Positions 1-13,700 of a DNA stretch of 64,000 bases are shown here, piece after piece. A model generated the notes under the pieces. It had not been told where the DNA came from and did not search any database. It saw nothing but the letters and a program-made list of their open reading frames with translations. The position numbers and the translations under genes were made by a program. Every line of letters starts with the position of its first letter. Position 1 is the first letter of the stretch. Source of the DNA: Oxyruncus cristatus (taxonomy: Eukaryota > Chordata > Aves > Passeriformes > Cotingidae); contig VXAY01005815.1 in assembly GCA_013399855.1 (NCBI GenBank), forward strand, positions 124,001 to 188,000, given 5' to 3'.

Positions 1-3000
1 TGTCATTGAACCAGAGTTCCTAAGCCAGGCAAGGAGATTTATAGCAAATATTGAAGCCACCTGGTAGCCACTAGTTACTATAGACAAACAACACTTCACT
101 GCCAGTTACACACACACCCCATCCAAGGCACTTATTGAGTCCCAACAAACCTAGGGAAGGTTTAGTTCTCCCCCAAATCTTCTTTCCTCCCCAGAGTCCC
201 CATAAGTTAGTTATTCTTATACCAGCATGAACAGCAACAAATTACTATGAACTCTACCAAGAAAAAACTGTCATAAATAAAAGGAAGACCTGAATGGCTT
301 GGAAGTTCAGAGTATTGGGAAAGAAGTCACAAGAAATCCCTTTCTTATTTCAGGTTCAAAAAAACGGGTCCTTCTTGTAGCCCACTGCAGTGAGAGACAG
401 CTCACAGCGTCAGGAGGATGCAGCAGACACAAAAGGTCAAGTACTTTCTCTACCTCAGGATCAAACATCTTCCATCATCTGCTCAACTTCTGTGATTTTC
501 CAGGCTCTCAGTCCAGTACACATTGAGTTCTTCTGCAAATCACTTGGTGCCTGCCCACCAGGAGCTGCTAAGTACTTCTATAAGTTCACCCTCTTCCCAA
601 GTGATGCTATTTCACAGACAACGTATCAAAGTTTAAACACAGAGACTGTAGGCAAGACACCAATAAAAGCATAACAAAAATATTCCCGTAACACATGAAT
701 TGACTTGACCATATGTCACTAAGCTTTTTATTTCAGTATGCCCAAGTAGTAACTGTGCTTAGTTTTACTGAGGATGATAAGCAATCACAACGCAAAATAA
801 ACACTAAAAATCTCATACTTTATGGCAGTCCAAAAAGAACAGAGGAATCTCAACCCACCTTGACCTTTCCTGGGACACAGACCTGCCTCCCTGGCAGATG
901 GTCACAGGGAACTCACAGGAGCAAACTGTGAGAAAACAACCACCTTGATCTCATCCACTTCAAAATCCACAGAAGCAAAACACTGTAAGTGAAAACACTC
1001 AGCACCAAATTGGCCCAGGGACTGCTGCTTACCTGGGACTGAGGAGCCACACTTGCTGTAAGAGAGCTTCAAAAAACGCACAGTGCAGTAATAAGGGGGA
1101 GGATCCTCCTCAAACACACCTCAGAGCAGGTATACCCTCCTAACTAATCCCTCGCTAGAGCATGGCTATAAAACTTCTGGGATGGGTGTGCTGCGGGACG
1201 GGGGCAGTGCACACACCTGGCAGGGATTCAGGGCTCCTCATCAGCTGAAAGATGTTCCCCCTCCACTGAGGGGGAAGGTGGAGTGACCCAGGTGAGGGGC
1301 TCTTTACACCTGGAATAATTTACCCAATTAGTAGCTCCACGAAGCAAAATGTAACCCCTCTTTAGAGCCAGCAACATGGAGAGGGGGGTTTGCTCCAAAG
1401 GCAAAGGTGGGACTTCTGGGGTCTCTGTGTGTGTCTGGCTGTCCCGTGGAGCAATTAGGACAGCTAAAGCTGAGACACAGCAGCTGACCTGATTTCCAAT
1501 ACCAGCTTGATCTCTGGTATTTTATCACCAGCCTGAGCTGCAGGACAGCACAAACGAGGTGCAGCGATGAAACACAAGCAATAGAGCAGCCACAAACATT
1601 CCTTTGGGAGGTTTTCCTTCAGTTTCTGTAAGAACAGACAAGATGTGAATGAGTATCCCTTCGATCCTACAGATCTGCCTGGGAGCAGAGAATTCCTGGA
1701 AGAAACAGGCTGATCTCTCCAGGGGAAGATTTCTTTTTTCAAGTGACATTTAAAGGCCACATAGCCCCTTTGTACTTTAAATACAATAGCTAAGCAATAA
1801 TATTAATGCTTTGAATTGGAACTTCCCACCAGCAATCCTAGCGTGCTTGAAAAACACTTTAAGTGCCTTTTCCAGAGCATCTGTAGGAATTAGAAGTGTA
1901 AATCACAGACTCTGCAATGCTTTAAAAGAAATTACATTTGTAAGGTTAACTTCCTGCTTGTGGTGCTTCTGTGACTTTGGTGTTATCAGGGCCGGGGTTC
2001 TCAACACTGATAAAACTGTGGGCCTAAAATTAGGAACTAGATTTCAGCACCTAAATGAATATCTAACTCAATAAAAATGGCCTGTTTATTTCAGGATTTT
2101 TTCATGCTCTTGTTGTGTCCTGAGAGAAAATGCTTCTCTTCAAAAGGTGATTTAGAGTCTGCATCTTTTCAAGCCTCAGGGTAAACTTTATCCATCAGCC
2201 ATAAGAAAAAACACCACTAAATAAATTCAATTTTGTGTTTTCAGAGCTATTTAAGGACACTTCATGCCTCCACCAGCCCATTTGCACTAATGGTCACAGC
2301 TCAAAAATTAAAAGCATGAGTGGGGAGGCAAAACTTGATGCAGAAACCAGAAGCACCCAGGCAGGACAGCTGCGTACAGAGCAGCAGGTTGTGTTTTAAC
2401 CAGGTGGCTCTTCACTGAAAACTAAATCCATGGAAAGGTGGCAGCTTGAGCCCCAAGTCCTGCAGGTGTGTTTGGGAAAGGGCTGACCAAGCACCAAGAA
2501 GATGTTCCAGCTTGCACCAGGTTGTGCTCCTTATTCACTGGAGCTGGAACTCTGAATGACTCCTTCAGAGGAGAGTGCTGGTGAGTGCATGTGGGGTCTG
2601 GTGCTCAGGGCCCTTCCATAAAAAGCGCTGTCTTTTCCTGCTGTTCCCTCAGGGGGGACTCTGCTCCCTCTCTTCCCACAGATAGAATAAGCCAAGGCCA
2701 CAGTGGGGATTCCTCAGCCACTGCTGTAGCAGCCAGGCCCAGAGCAGTGCTGATTTACCACTGAGCTCAGGGACAGGGAGCTGCTGCCTCCCCTGACTCC
2801 TCATTGCCATGGCCACAGCTACAGTCTCTGCTGGAAAAGTGGTGACTCCCCACATGTCAGTGGCTTTGGCTGCTCTGCTGGCTCAGGGCTCTGCACGGAG
2901 CTGGGAGCTCTGGTGGGAGCCAGACCTTTGCCAGGCTAATTTATATATTTTGTCAGCATGCTGGAAAGGAGCCTTTGGATGTATTTTCAGCTCATGTCAA

Positions 3001-3816
3001 AACACCACACATGTTTTTCTGATCCCAGCACTTAGGTTCTAAAATGCTTTAAATCTGCCTTCATACTTGATATTCTTAAAGAAGGCATGTTTACATATAC
3101 AGCACCATGGCGACAGGAAAATAAAGTCAAGATCAGAAATGCAGTGGTGCATCAAACCCTGCTTGGAACACACGCACCATTAACATATCTAAATTAATCA
3201 GCAGGATCCGGATGTCTTGTGACTACCACTCAGATCAATAACAGAATAATGATGATGATAAACTCCCATTATAAATACCTTACAGATATTGAGGTCTCTG
3301 TCCAGTCCATCAACAACCACCCTATAATTAATCCCACAGAATGTCAATCAATCTCCTCCTCCTCCAGCACTAGTTCTTTAAGATCATCTCCTTCCTGAAG
3401 AGCCCCCACCCTCTGTTCACTGGTGTTAAAACACGAACTAGAGCCCCCACGATGTGATGATTCTTTCTCATGACTTGCTGTTGGGACCATTCAGACACTC
3501 TGACCTGCTGGCTGCCCCCACTTTCCTGGCTGCTCCCTCTTTTGTCTTTCCAGAGGTCTTCAGACCTCAGGCAGGAGCAGCTTCTGGTCCAGTTAAACCA
3601 TCCCAGCAGCCCTGGTCCTCTTTTTTGAAGGACAGTTGACCATGTGTGCACGTGAGTGGAGCTCCCTGTGCTCTAGTAACACAAACAACCCGAGTAGATT
3701 TATTTTATAACATGAATATTTGCAAAACGTAAATAAATACCCTTCAAAAATTCCCAGGCATCTAAGCAAAACTTAGCTTTCAAGGCAGTTCTATTTTACA
3801 ACATGAGAAATCCAGA

Positions 3817-3857
3817 AAAAAAAAAAAAAAAGTAAAAATAATAATAATAAAAAAAGC
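3817..3857. repeat. A-rich / AAT simple repeat
   Basis: A run of about 17 A is followed by GTAAAA and several AAT units, then another A run. On the minus strand this is a T-rich tract. Confidence 0.75.
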
Positions 3858-6800
3858 AGTGCTCCACAAACACCATTTTCATTGAGCCCTGAAAGCAAAT
3901 TGACTGCACTCACAGGCAATACTTTAATAATAAAGTCTGGTAACAGGATTGAGGAAAGCAACAATCCTCTTCCTCCCACTGCCATTTATTATGGGAGTAG
4001 CAGACTACAGTTCTACTACTCAGATCTTAGCTATTGAAGTCACAGCCCCTGAGGGCTGTAGAAAGTTGCTGCTGTCATATATAAATCAGTCTTCTTTATA
4101 AAAATGACATGGTTTGACATGTAGGGATAATATTATAAGGTAACTACCGTGGAGGTTTCATGCTTGGGTATGTTCAAAAGGATGTTTCTCTTTATCCCTG
4201 ACCACAAATACTTGTTGATGGTTTCTTGTCAGCTGTATGAAAGCTTTAAAGAACTGCTATCTCTGCTGGGGTCTGCTCCTTGGCTGAACTTTTCATTAAC
4301 TTTTGATCATTCTTCAGAGCATTTTTTTTCCCCAGGCAACTGAAAAATTTCAAGTGCTGCAGTGCCTTCGTATGTGTGTGGGGGAGAAGGAGAGGAAGTA
4401 AAGATTTTTATAGATGTACATGTACATCTTGTACAAATATACACCCAAGGCCTTAACTCTGACAGGACTAGAGAAAACACAAATGGGTACTTCTATTTTT
4501 AAGACTTGGCAGAATCAGATGTGAGAATAAAGAGGATTTATTGTCTCCAGCTAATTTCCAGCATCTTCACCCCAGGGAAAAGAACAGGAATGGGTTAAAG
4601 CTGCTTGACATCACTATACTCGTGGCAGAGCAGAGGTCTCCTCCTGTGCAGCAGACAGCCTGGCTTCCCCACACAGGTGCATGCTGAAGTTTGGACAGAG
4701 CCTGGCCTGGGAAGCTGGAGGTGCTGGGAGGGCTTCAAGCACTGCTGCAGTCTGTGTGGACACTGGTGCTCCACCACTCTACAGGACCGTTTGAAAGGGC
4801 AGGAAGAGACCAAAATCCAGCATGGCCCCCTGCCCCCTTTGGCCCCAAAGGATGGTGGGGTTTTACCCCCCTCGCCACAGAGAGGGGGTTTTAGTCCCCA
4901 TCTCACCTCGGGCTCCTGCCTGATCTCACCTCCAGCAAAAGCCTGTCCTGTCCATGCTGGCCTTGCAGACAGAGAGGTTCAGGAAGCACAGCGGGTTTGG
5001 TGCTGCTGCTGAACCTCTCAGATGCAACCGGCAACGCAAATCTAACTAACCCAGCTCTTGTTCTCTGCCGAGGTGGCAATCACTGGCAAGGCTGTTTCTC
5101 CTCCCAGACTCCCGGGTTTGCAAAAAGCTAAACTCTCCTACAGACCTAAATAGCACCCAACTCCATCAGGCAGTTTGGGAACCACGGGCGAGGTGCCCAC
5201 TTCCCTCCCGGGACGCTCGGTGTGCCCCGTGGTGGCAGCTGGTTGGCAAGGCTGGCCCAGAGCTTGCCAGCGACGCTCTCTGAAGGCAGCAGCACAAAAC
5301 CCCTTGGTGGGGAGGTCAGCACGTGTGTCACAGAGCTGCAGCCTGCTGGCATTATCCCCAAAACGCTGAGCACGGGTTCATTCATCAGGTGGAACAGCTC
5401 ATTAGTGCGCCCTGGATTTGAATAACCATCGTGATACGTTTTAGCTTTTGTTCTGCTCCTTTGGAAGTTTAACTTAAAGCATTTTCTCCAAAGCAAACGC
5501 ACCCAATAACGTTTGTCCACAGAGGTGCTTTTCTGCATTTTGAGTGTCTTCCTGTGATATCACAGTATTCGCTGAGCCCTCCGAAGTAATTTTTAGTGTC
5601 CCTTTTCTTCCCAACAACCAGCACGTCAAACAGATTGCAAATTTTCACTAGCTTGAAGTGCAGGGTAATCTTGCAAGCTGGCAGCTGCACTGAATTTTCA
5701 GGAATATGGAACAGCTGTGGCCACGATTCTTCCCACTCCCTCCTGTTTTGCCAAGGCAGGTTAATTGCTTCTTCATGCAAGCTGTCACTCTGGTTCCAGA
5801 AATTCTGCCGGATTCAGTGCATGCTGGGTGCTGTAGTCTTTTGGGAGGTTTGTGTTTGCAAGGAGGATGCGAGACAGTGCTGCGGCTTTGAAGGCTCACC
5901 CTGATTTGTATTTTTAGGTGCTTGTGTTTTGTTTCACTAAGTGGGTTTTTCTCTCAGTACCAAGGATATAAATCTGCATATGTATCTCTGAGTACAGGAG
6001 TGTAATGAATTTGAAATGCCTGAAAATAAACATGGCTCTTCTTTTCACAGCAGCTCTGCTGTTTTCAAAGAGGATTAAATAAATAACAGCATGTTACTTA
6101 ATCATAGCAAAATGTGGAAGCTGAATTGATTTGGGGATTTGAGGGTGTTAATTTTGTTTGAGGAAATGCCCAAAGAGAGTGCCATTAAAGATAAATAAAT
6201 GGTTCTGATCTCTCGCTGGCTGCTGGAGAAGTCTATAAAGGTTTCAGGTCAGGTTTTTCACTGCTTGCAGGCTTTGCTTTGGGAAGTGCCTGTAAGCAGC
6301 AGAAACAACCTTTAGCTGTGTCTGAGGATGTGGTTGCAAGGACACATTCCCCGTCTCCATGCTGGGGGTCGATGCCCCCCTGCGATGCGCTGAGACGTGT
6401 GTTTTCAGAGCGCCGGTTTTAATCCACATGGATCATATTCATGGGGCAGCCCCCCTCCCTCCCCCTCCCCAGGTACACGTGAGGGGGTGGAAACTGTACT
6501 GGTGGGCAGAAACAGGTCAGGAAGGTGGGACTGTCTTAGATTGGCTTGGCTGATAAAGAAAATGCTTGAATAGCTGCACCCGGAGCTTCTTTCTGATGGG
6601 AAAATGGCTCTATTTTAATGATGTATTTGATATGAAAGGGCACGGTGCTTCAGTGCGTAGTGTGCAATAAGAGGAAAGCAGATATGACAGCTGAGCCTTC
6701 ACAATGTTAGAAATAGGCCTTTCAGACTCTTAAGACAAGAAAAACAAACACCGAAGGACAAATTTATGGCTGGAATAATAGACTGGTGGGTTTGGGGGGA

Positions 6801-7261
6801 CAGGCTTGAAATAATCTTGTCTTGACAGCTTCTATATTTGTCTCATGCTGCCTACTTTTCATGCAGCATCCCCACCCCCACAAGCTCCTCTGCTCTAGGT
6901 AGAGCTGGAGGTTTAACTAATTCCTCAAAGCACAGCTAAATTGTCTTGGGAATTATCATTGCAAGTGCACACGCCGTGCAGCAGAGCAGGAGACAACCCC
7001 CTCAGTACAGCTTGACTTTGCTCTGGAGGGGTGTGGGGTGCTCAGGATGTAAAGGACCACAACTAAAATACACAGAAACTTATTCACAAAAGGTAGCAAA
7101 GTACTTTCTGGTCACTGACCAAAAAAAAAAAACAAAAACCCAAACCAAAAAAAGCCAGCTTGCTTTCAGGGAGGAAGCACAGAAATGGGAAACCAGTTTA
7201 AGAATCTGAACTTGCTACATCAGAACACTGCTGCCTATACTTATATATGGGAGGGAAAGGG

Positions 7262-7294
7262 AGACATATAATATATATGTGTATATATATATTT
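7262..7294. repeat. AT microsatellite
   Basis: An imperfect run of TA units (ATATAATATATATGTG, then TATATATATAT) of about 30 nt in non-coding sequence. Confidence 0.7.
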
Positions 7295-7706
7295 GGAGTT
7301 GCTTGGTTACTCAGGCAGTTTGACAGTCAGGCACAGCTTGGCATCTGTGCCTTTGGGAGGCAGGAAGGGCATGGAGAGATGGACAAGCATTTGATGGCAA
7401 GAGAGGAGGAGAATTTCTTCCACACTGCCCTTCCCCGCCAGGCACTCTTCTCTTCCACAGGTTCCCCTGGATATACGTCACGTTGCTCTGCATTACCATT
7501 AACCCCAGAAATTAATTGGTGGTAGCTCTCTCTAGTAAACTCAATACGCTATTTACTTTGGATATGCTCCTCTCTTCTTTTTATCCCACTGGACCCTGGG
7601 GACATTGTTAGTGCTGAAAGTCACTTAACCTTCCCTGTCTTAACTGTGACCTGTCTATATCTGAGCACTCTCTTTTTTACACATTGGCCAGTCTTAGCCA
7701 TTTAAA

Positions 7707-7742
7707 TGTATTTTCTTCTAAGATACATTAGAAGAAAATACA
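7707..7742. repeat. Perfect hairpin, 15-bp stem and 6-nt loop
   Basis: The left arm TGTATTTTCTTCTAA (7707-7721) and right arm TTAGAAGAAAATACA (7728-7742) are exact reverse complements around GATACA. It sits in non-coding AT-rich sequence with no gene on either side. The stem is A/T-rich and shorter than usual miRNA precursors. Confidence 0.8.
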
Positions 7743-10700
7743 CCATTATGGATTTATTTTGCTAAGCTTTCGCTTTCTTCTTGATTTACTTTCTCTCCAA
7801 GAATTGTATATTCACTTGCCAAACCCTCAGCTTCAGGTTACTGACTCTTCAGACACATCTCTTGATGAACTAATTGCTAAATGTTCTGAAACTGAAGAGA
7901 GTATCATTCCAGTTCTTAAACATACCAACAAATCCCTTTCATGTTGTAGCCCTTTTAAGTAATGTTTAATTTTAATTTCCACATAACCACTCAAAGCTTT
8001 GTAAAGAAACCGGGTCATATCCTACAATTTCACAAAGTTGAAGGGGTAGAAAAACTACCAGGATGACTGCTGAATAAATGACTATACAAACAAAGCAGCT
8101 CAAGCGTATGACACACTCAACTCCTGGTATGTGATAGAGAGATTTCCGCTTGTATTTCTTTTCTATCTGGAGCCACCATAAAATTTCCAGAGTTACCCCT
8201 TCTCAGTTTTTGTTTGTTTTAACAAAACAAGATTTTCAGAGAATGTGACCTTATTTCTGCTTTTGCAAAGACTCACATGTTTATTCAGGTACTGTGAGAG
8301 CTCTAACTGGTTCCCATTTTCAGGATTGGGGCCTAAGTATTTCAAGCTGTTTCTTTTGTCTAACGGAGGGATCAGAATACAACAGCAAATGTCTAAAGAT
8401 GAAAAAAACCCTCCACCATGGTTGGAATTACTGAAGGTTTGCTTTCCTTTCCTGGACATGTCGGGGATCCGAAGCCAGTGAGTTCACTGCTCTTCCAGTT
8501 TTCACCCTTACCATCGTAAATGTATTTTTCAGGAATGCAAATGCACTGAACCCAACAGAATGTTTTATGTAGTAGTGGCTATTTACAGCCAGAGGAATAC
8601 ATTTGGCTGCTCTTTCTGCTGCCCTCTCTGGTTTCCTTTGACTCCAGGGAGTCTGTCCACACTGTGTTGTCAAAGCAGACTCAGTGTGGTGCACGAGCAG
8701 CCAAACTACTTGAGGTTCATTTTAGTCTTCCTGCTTTCTAAGATTACCTGTATGCTTGTGATGAGTTTTAACCCGTGTCCTTGTGGTGAGTTTTTCTGCT
8801 GGACAAACCTGAACATGATGCTGCAGCCTGTGGCAGGAGGGAGAAGCCCAGAAGCGGCAGCGCCCTTCAAGGACAGCACAGCCAGCAGGGAGCTGGGGGC
8901 ACACTGCGTTATCTTCCCAGGCCAAGGACTGCACGTGCAAGAAATGTTTTGCTTTTGCAGTATTTGATTTGGGCTTTCACTCTTCCTTTTCACGTTAGAG
9001 GAGACGAATTAGTGCGATGGGCTCTGCTTCCAGGGCTGAGGACAAGGAGATCTAAGCTGATGCTGCATTCCTGGGGGGCACAACCATTCCCTGGGAACGC
9101 TTCACCCATGTGGTGGGAAGTTTGGCTGTGCCTGAGGACAGGTGGCATCAGCTGTAATCTTTGTGGCAGGGTTTTCAGTGATGTCTTCCTTAAAACCAAT
9201 CTAGGATGTAAGCTTTTCAAGATGCAGCTTAGATACTTTAAAGGATTGATGATGCAGGGCTATTTCAGCATACTTTTATGTCAGGAAACCCTGAAAATAC
9301 CTTGTCTTTTTAAAAAAGTCCCTCCCCTTACATAAGTCCCTCTCAAAAAATATACTTGAACCTTTCAATAGCAGCAGCTGAAAGCAAGTAAGAAGTGAGT
9401 GCATCAGTTCATCTGCTGTTGTGATAGGTAATTTTATATATCGGCTTGCTAAATAATAAAGTAAAATAAATTAGTTCCTATCAAATGTTTCCTGAATGCA
9501 TTTCAGCCGGAGCTTATTGTTATTTATTCATCTGTTGGGTTGCATTTGTAAAAGCCAAAGCTGCTTTGAGAGTGTATGTGACTGGAATAGTCTAAATGGA
9601 GAAGCCGAGAGTCAGGAACGAAGCCAGCAAGTCATTAATTAAGGAGCTGTACAGTTTGCAGTCAGACTTGTCTGTCATGAAAACTGCCTAAACTCAGTGG
9701 CTGAATTCTTCCAGTTGCAGAGGTGTCACCAGTGAGGTGTCACCACTGGTGTGACCAGATGGGCAAAGGGCTGGTGTCCACAGCAGGGCACAGGCAGCTC
9801 TGGGTGATGAGGTGGAGGAGCCAGAGCACGGTGTGAGTGCAGGGGTGCTGACACATGAGTGTCATCCCCAGGGCTGCCCACAGGATTGGATCCAACGTCT
9901 CCTATCCCATCCCATGAGCCTGTGAAGGGAGGGCTCAGAGAGAGCTACACTGCAAAGCATCAGTTTTCTGCTTCCAGCTTGACATGGCTTTTCCTTGCCG
10001 TGAGGTATAGAGTATTCTTTGCATCCTATCTACACTGCCAAGTCTGCATTTCTGGCCACATCTAATGGCCCCCACTGCAGAAATAGCTGAGAGAGAGATG
10101 GGGAAGCAAATGACACAGCAGCTGTGCTTTAAAACTAAAACCGTTTCAGATACTCCAGGTCTTATTTCATGGTGTTACTTTTCTGGTCTCTCTCAAAAAG
10201 CCTTGTGTAACTCAGTAAGAGACGTGCCTGGATAGCACAACTGGCCTTTTCTGTGTCACTTCCCTTCTGACTGCACTATCAAAGCCTGGTTTACACCAGT
10301 TCAGTGGCAATGGAATTATGTATTTAAATTATTCTTCAACAGTCATTTGAAATATGTACAGTTAGTTAGCCAATTTGCACTTGAAAATGACGGAGTGGAA
10401 GATTCACTGGAGAACAACAGCTGCTCAAACAAATGAAAAGCGTTTTCTTCTTTTGTTTACCCTGGAACAGTGAGTGTGGATACAGCATCTGGTCTTCCAT
10501 GAGGTCTTAGCTTCTTGCCCAACATCCAGCTGGATTGACTGAGAGTCAGTGTGATCTACTGACCTTCCCCAAGGTCTCCAGTGATGCCACCCAAAACAGA
10601 ACAAAGCATCCTAGCTGGATGCCTTTCATGCTAATCCCCTAATCGATACATTTCCAAGATCATTGTTGGGCTTTCATGCACTGCCAAAAGATTGTGTTCC

Positions 10701-13700
10701 AGCAGTTCTCTCACTCCCTGTGTTGTGTGTCCTTTGGAGTGTTCTACTTTATAAATCATTTTAACTGTCACTGTATATTGCGCTCCCCTTGTGTAATAAT
10801 CAGAAACGTGGGAAACCATTTCTTCATATCTTCCCAAACAGACACGGGAAACGTTGAAGGTAAAGAAAGATGGAAGAAGAAGTTGAAGCTCAAGTCCTTT
10901 TTAGTCCTTGAAGTGAAGGCAGCGTGTTTGGAAGATGCTGCCATGGCCTCACCTCCTGCCACATTCCTGCCAGGAAAATCCAGGATTTTTGGTTGCCTAA
11001 CACAAAGGCACTTGAATGACAACTTCCCATGGCCGAGATATTTATTTCGTGTTTCAAAAACCAAAGACATGCTAAAACTTCAGCATCTTACAGGCCAGGA
11101 GGATGTTGCAAATCCTCATCTCTTCGCAGAAGGGATAAATCCTCCACCTCCAGCTCTGAACCTACACCCCCTTGGCGATGACTCTTGGCAAAAAGACCCG
11201 TGGGAGGTACAATCCCAGCGTCTCCTGGGACATCATGGAAAACTAACTGCCTGCTATTGTGAGCGAGAACAAAGTACGGGAGAGCAGCAGGCACCTTTGT
11301 CTTCTAATTAGCACTGATGGCTAAAGCTCTTTAGAGAAGGGACTTTCCCACTGTGTGTTTGCACAGGGGGAGTTGATCCGATGAGGGCAGCTGAATGCTG
11401 CGGTCTAAATAATGAACTACACAATAAACACTGTGAGACTGGTTCAGCTGAGGGAGAAAAATAAACACAGCAAACCAAGACATTCATCATGTTAGTTACA
11501 AATCCCATATCAAGACCCAGAAGAAATTCTTATAAACTTCCTCAAAGAGTCCAGGTTATAAACTTTGTTCTGTAAGTGTAAAAAAAATACTTTGCACACC
11601 AACCTTGTAATGTTGAGCATCCCCCAAAAGGGCAGAATGAGAACAGATTCCCTCTTCTATCTCTATTCACAGTGTCTCATGTAACTCTGACCTTTTGAAG
11701 AACTGGCTTTGCATATTTTTTCCATGTGGCAGCAAAGAATTACTGCGTGATCTCTCCTCTAGCAAGAAAAAAATTAACAAAGTATTTCTTTCAACAATGG
11801 CTGTCTATTAGCCAGCCAGGGAACCTTGTGATGTGCGGGGAAAACACTGGTGTTGTAAACCACGATGAGGGCTGCAAATGCTACCAGTGCTGCAGAGCTC
11901 TGGGCTCAGAGCCACTCCCCTGGCTTCGTTCAGATGTTGTTATCGATTTAATCTATAGTGGGATGATCACAGGAGATACTCCTTACATTATCTAACTTGG
12001 ATTTGGGGCTGGATGGGGATTCTTTTCTTTGCTTTCTTCTTTATTCCTCCTTTCTGCTATTATTAATATAACACATCATTAGTGAATTTCACAGGTAAGT
12101 GGTTCTTGTCTCTTGTGACACATTATTAATCAAGAGTGATGAAGATGCTGCACCTCTCACACACTTGAGCTATGTGACCAACCCCAGGCTTTGAACTACC
12201 TGCAGGGTTGAGCCACAGCAGCACATGGACAACAGGGGCACGCAGGAACATTTTGTGGGGCAGCAGCAATCAGGCAGGGATTTTCTGAATCCTACATAGC
12301 TCTGAACTGAGCAGGAGCCAGCAGCCCTACTTTATGCAGACACACAGAGAAGCCAGAGCCAGGGAGGATATGAGAGATGTCAGCTCTCCTGGATATTGAT
12401 ATGTGACAGGAGGGGAAAAAACCCTACCCAGACGAAAAAAGATGTGCCATTCTGACACCCTGCTTTGCAGAGATGCGATACTGGCCATCTGTTCGTCTGC
12501 ACGTGGGTGCTTCCCAGTCCTGAACTGGTGAGTCTCTGCATGCTGAACTCAGTATTTGGGTCTGGCATTCCTGCCCCTGCCGCCCTCCAGTCCAACTTAC
12601 TCATTTTAGGCACTCACAAGCAAGGTTTTGATGACAGTTGCAATCATAGCACTGTAGATGTAGGGGATAAACAGAGCAAATCTTACTTAGTTCTTGTTTA
12701 TTTTTCCAAACAAGCAGTTCTCACTGGAACTCATTCTGGAACCAAGGAAATCTATGAGATTTCCAGAAGCAAAGGATGAAGTGAAGCTCTGAGGATGTCC
12801 CTTCTGGCCTTGTTACTGGGCCAGTTGGCAGCCCATGACCCTGGTCCAGGAAAGGGCAGGCTTTGTTTTCACGTGTGCCCCCAGGTAAAAGTGGCGATTT
12901 AGCAAGAATAAGCTGCACAACTGGGTTGCTGCAGTTTAACAGCTTCTCACACTTTGTTTATTGGCTATTTTGAGGAGTTTAATGTCATTGGGTGGTAGAG
13001 CATTTTCTCTGTGGAAGGCCCTAACACATACCTGTGCTGCCATGCAACCTCCCCTGCACACACATACATCCAAAAACGTCAAACTCATCTCCCAAGGTTG
13101 TCAGAAATAGTTATCATCACAGCCTGAGCTCCTGAATGGTAATGCTGAACCACCCAAACAGGAGATGTCATCCTGTCACCAGGAATGACAGATGATTATG
13201 GCTCCTTCTAGATGCCTGTAATTAATGTTACTTTTTAACTTGGACATGAACATCCAGGAGCATGGTAAACGGGGAAACCCTTCAGAAGCTTTGGCTTTCT
13301 TTCCCTCTCCCTGATTATTTACCCTACAGGTCTTTCAATAAATTAAAGAAATCACTTGCCTATAAAGCATCATAGAAGGGAAGATGAAATTCAGAGCTCC
13401 AGATAAATACATGGATAAGTATCAAAGCTCAGGCTGAAGGCAGGGGTCAGGCACACACTGTCCTTCCCTGTCAGCGTTCACACAGGAATAACGCAGGGAA
13501 CCAGTGCCTCAGAGTCAGGCTGTTATCTTGAAAATCAGGATTGACTGCTACCAATCTCTCTCTTGGCCCTGTGACTCCTCATATCCATATCCTCTGCCAT
13601 TGCTGTGTTTTATCACCTTTTTGCATCTATTTGTTACCATTTTCGCTCCCAACCTGTGGCGGGAGGTTTTGTCGGGGCAACGCAATTTAATCCGCGGTGG

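Larger units (their letters stand above)
1..7706. other. Non-coding stretch, no gene supported
   Basis: Short frames occur on both strands but overlap freely and lack paired splice sites. Noted items are an A-rich run at 3817, an 18-bp perfect palindrome at 4412-4429 and a TA repeat at 7262. A minus-strand CCCAG|GTAAGC donor-like site near 1033 closes a short frame with no matching acceptor. Confidence 0.6.

Noticed and set aside
10676..11311. 211-codon plus-strand frame
   Set aside because: No domain, no splice context and no recognisable family; long frames of this size are expected by chance in a 64-kb window.
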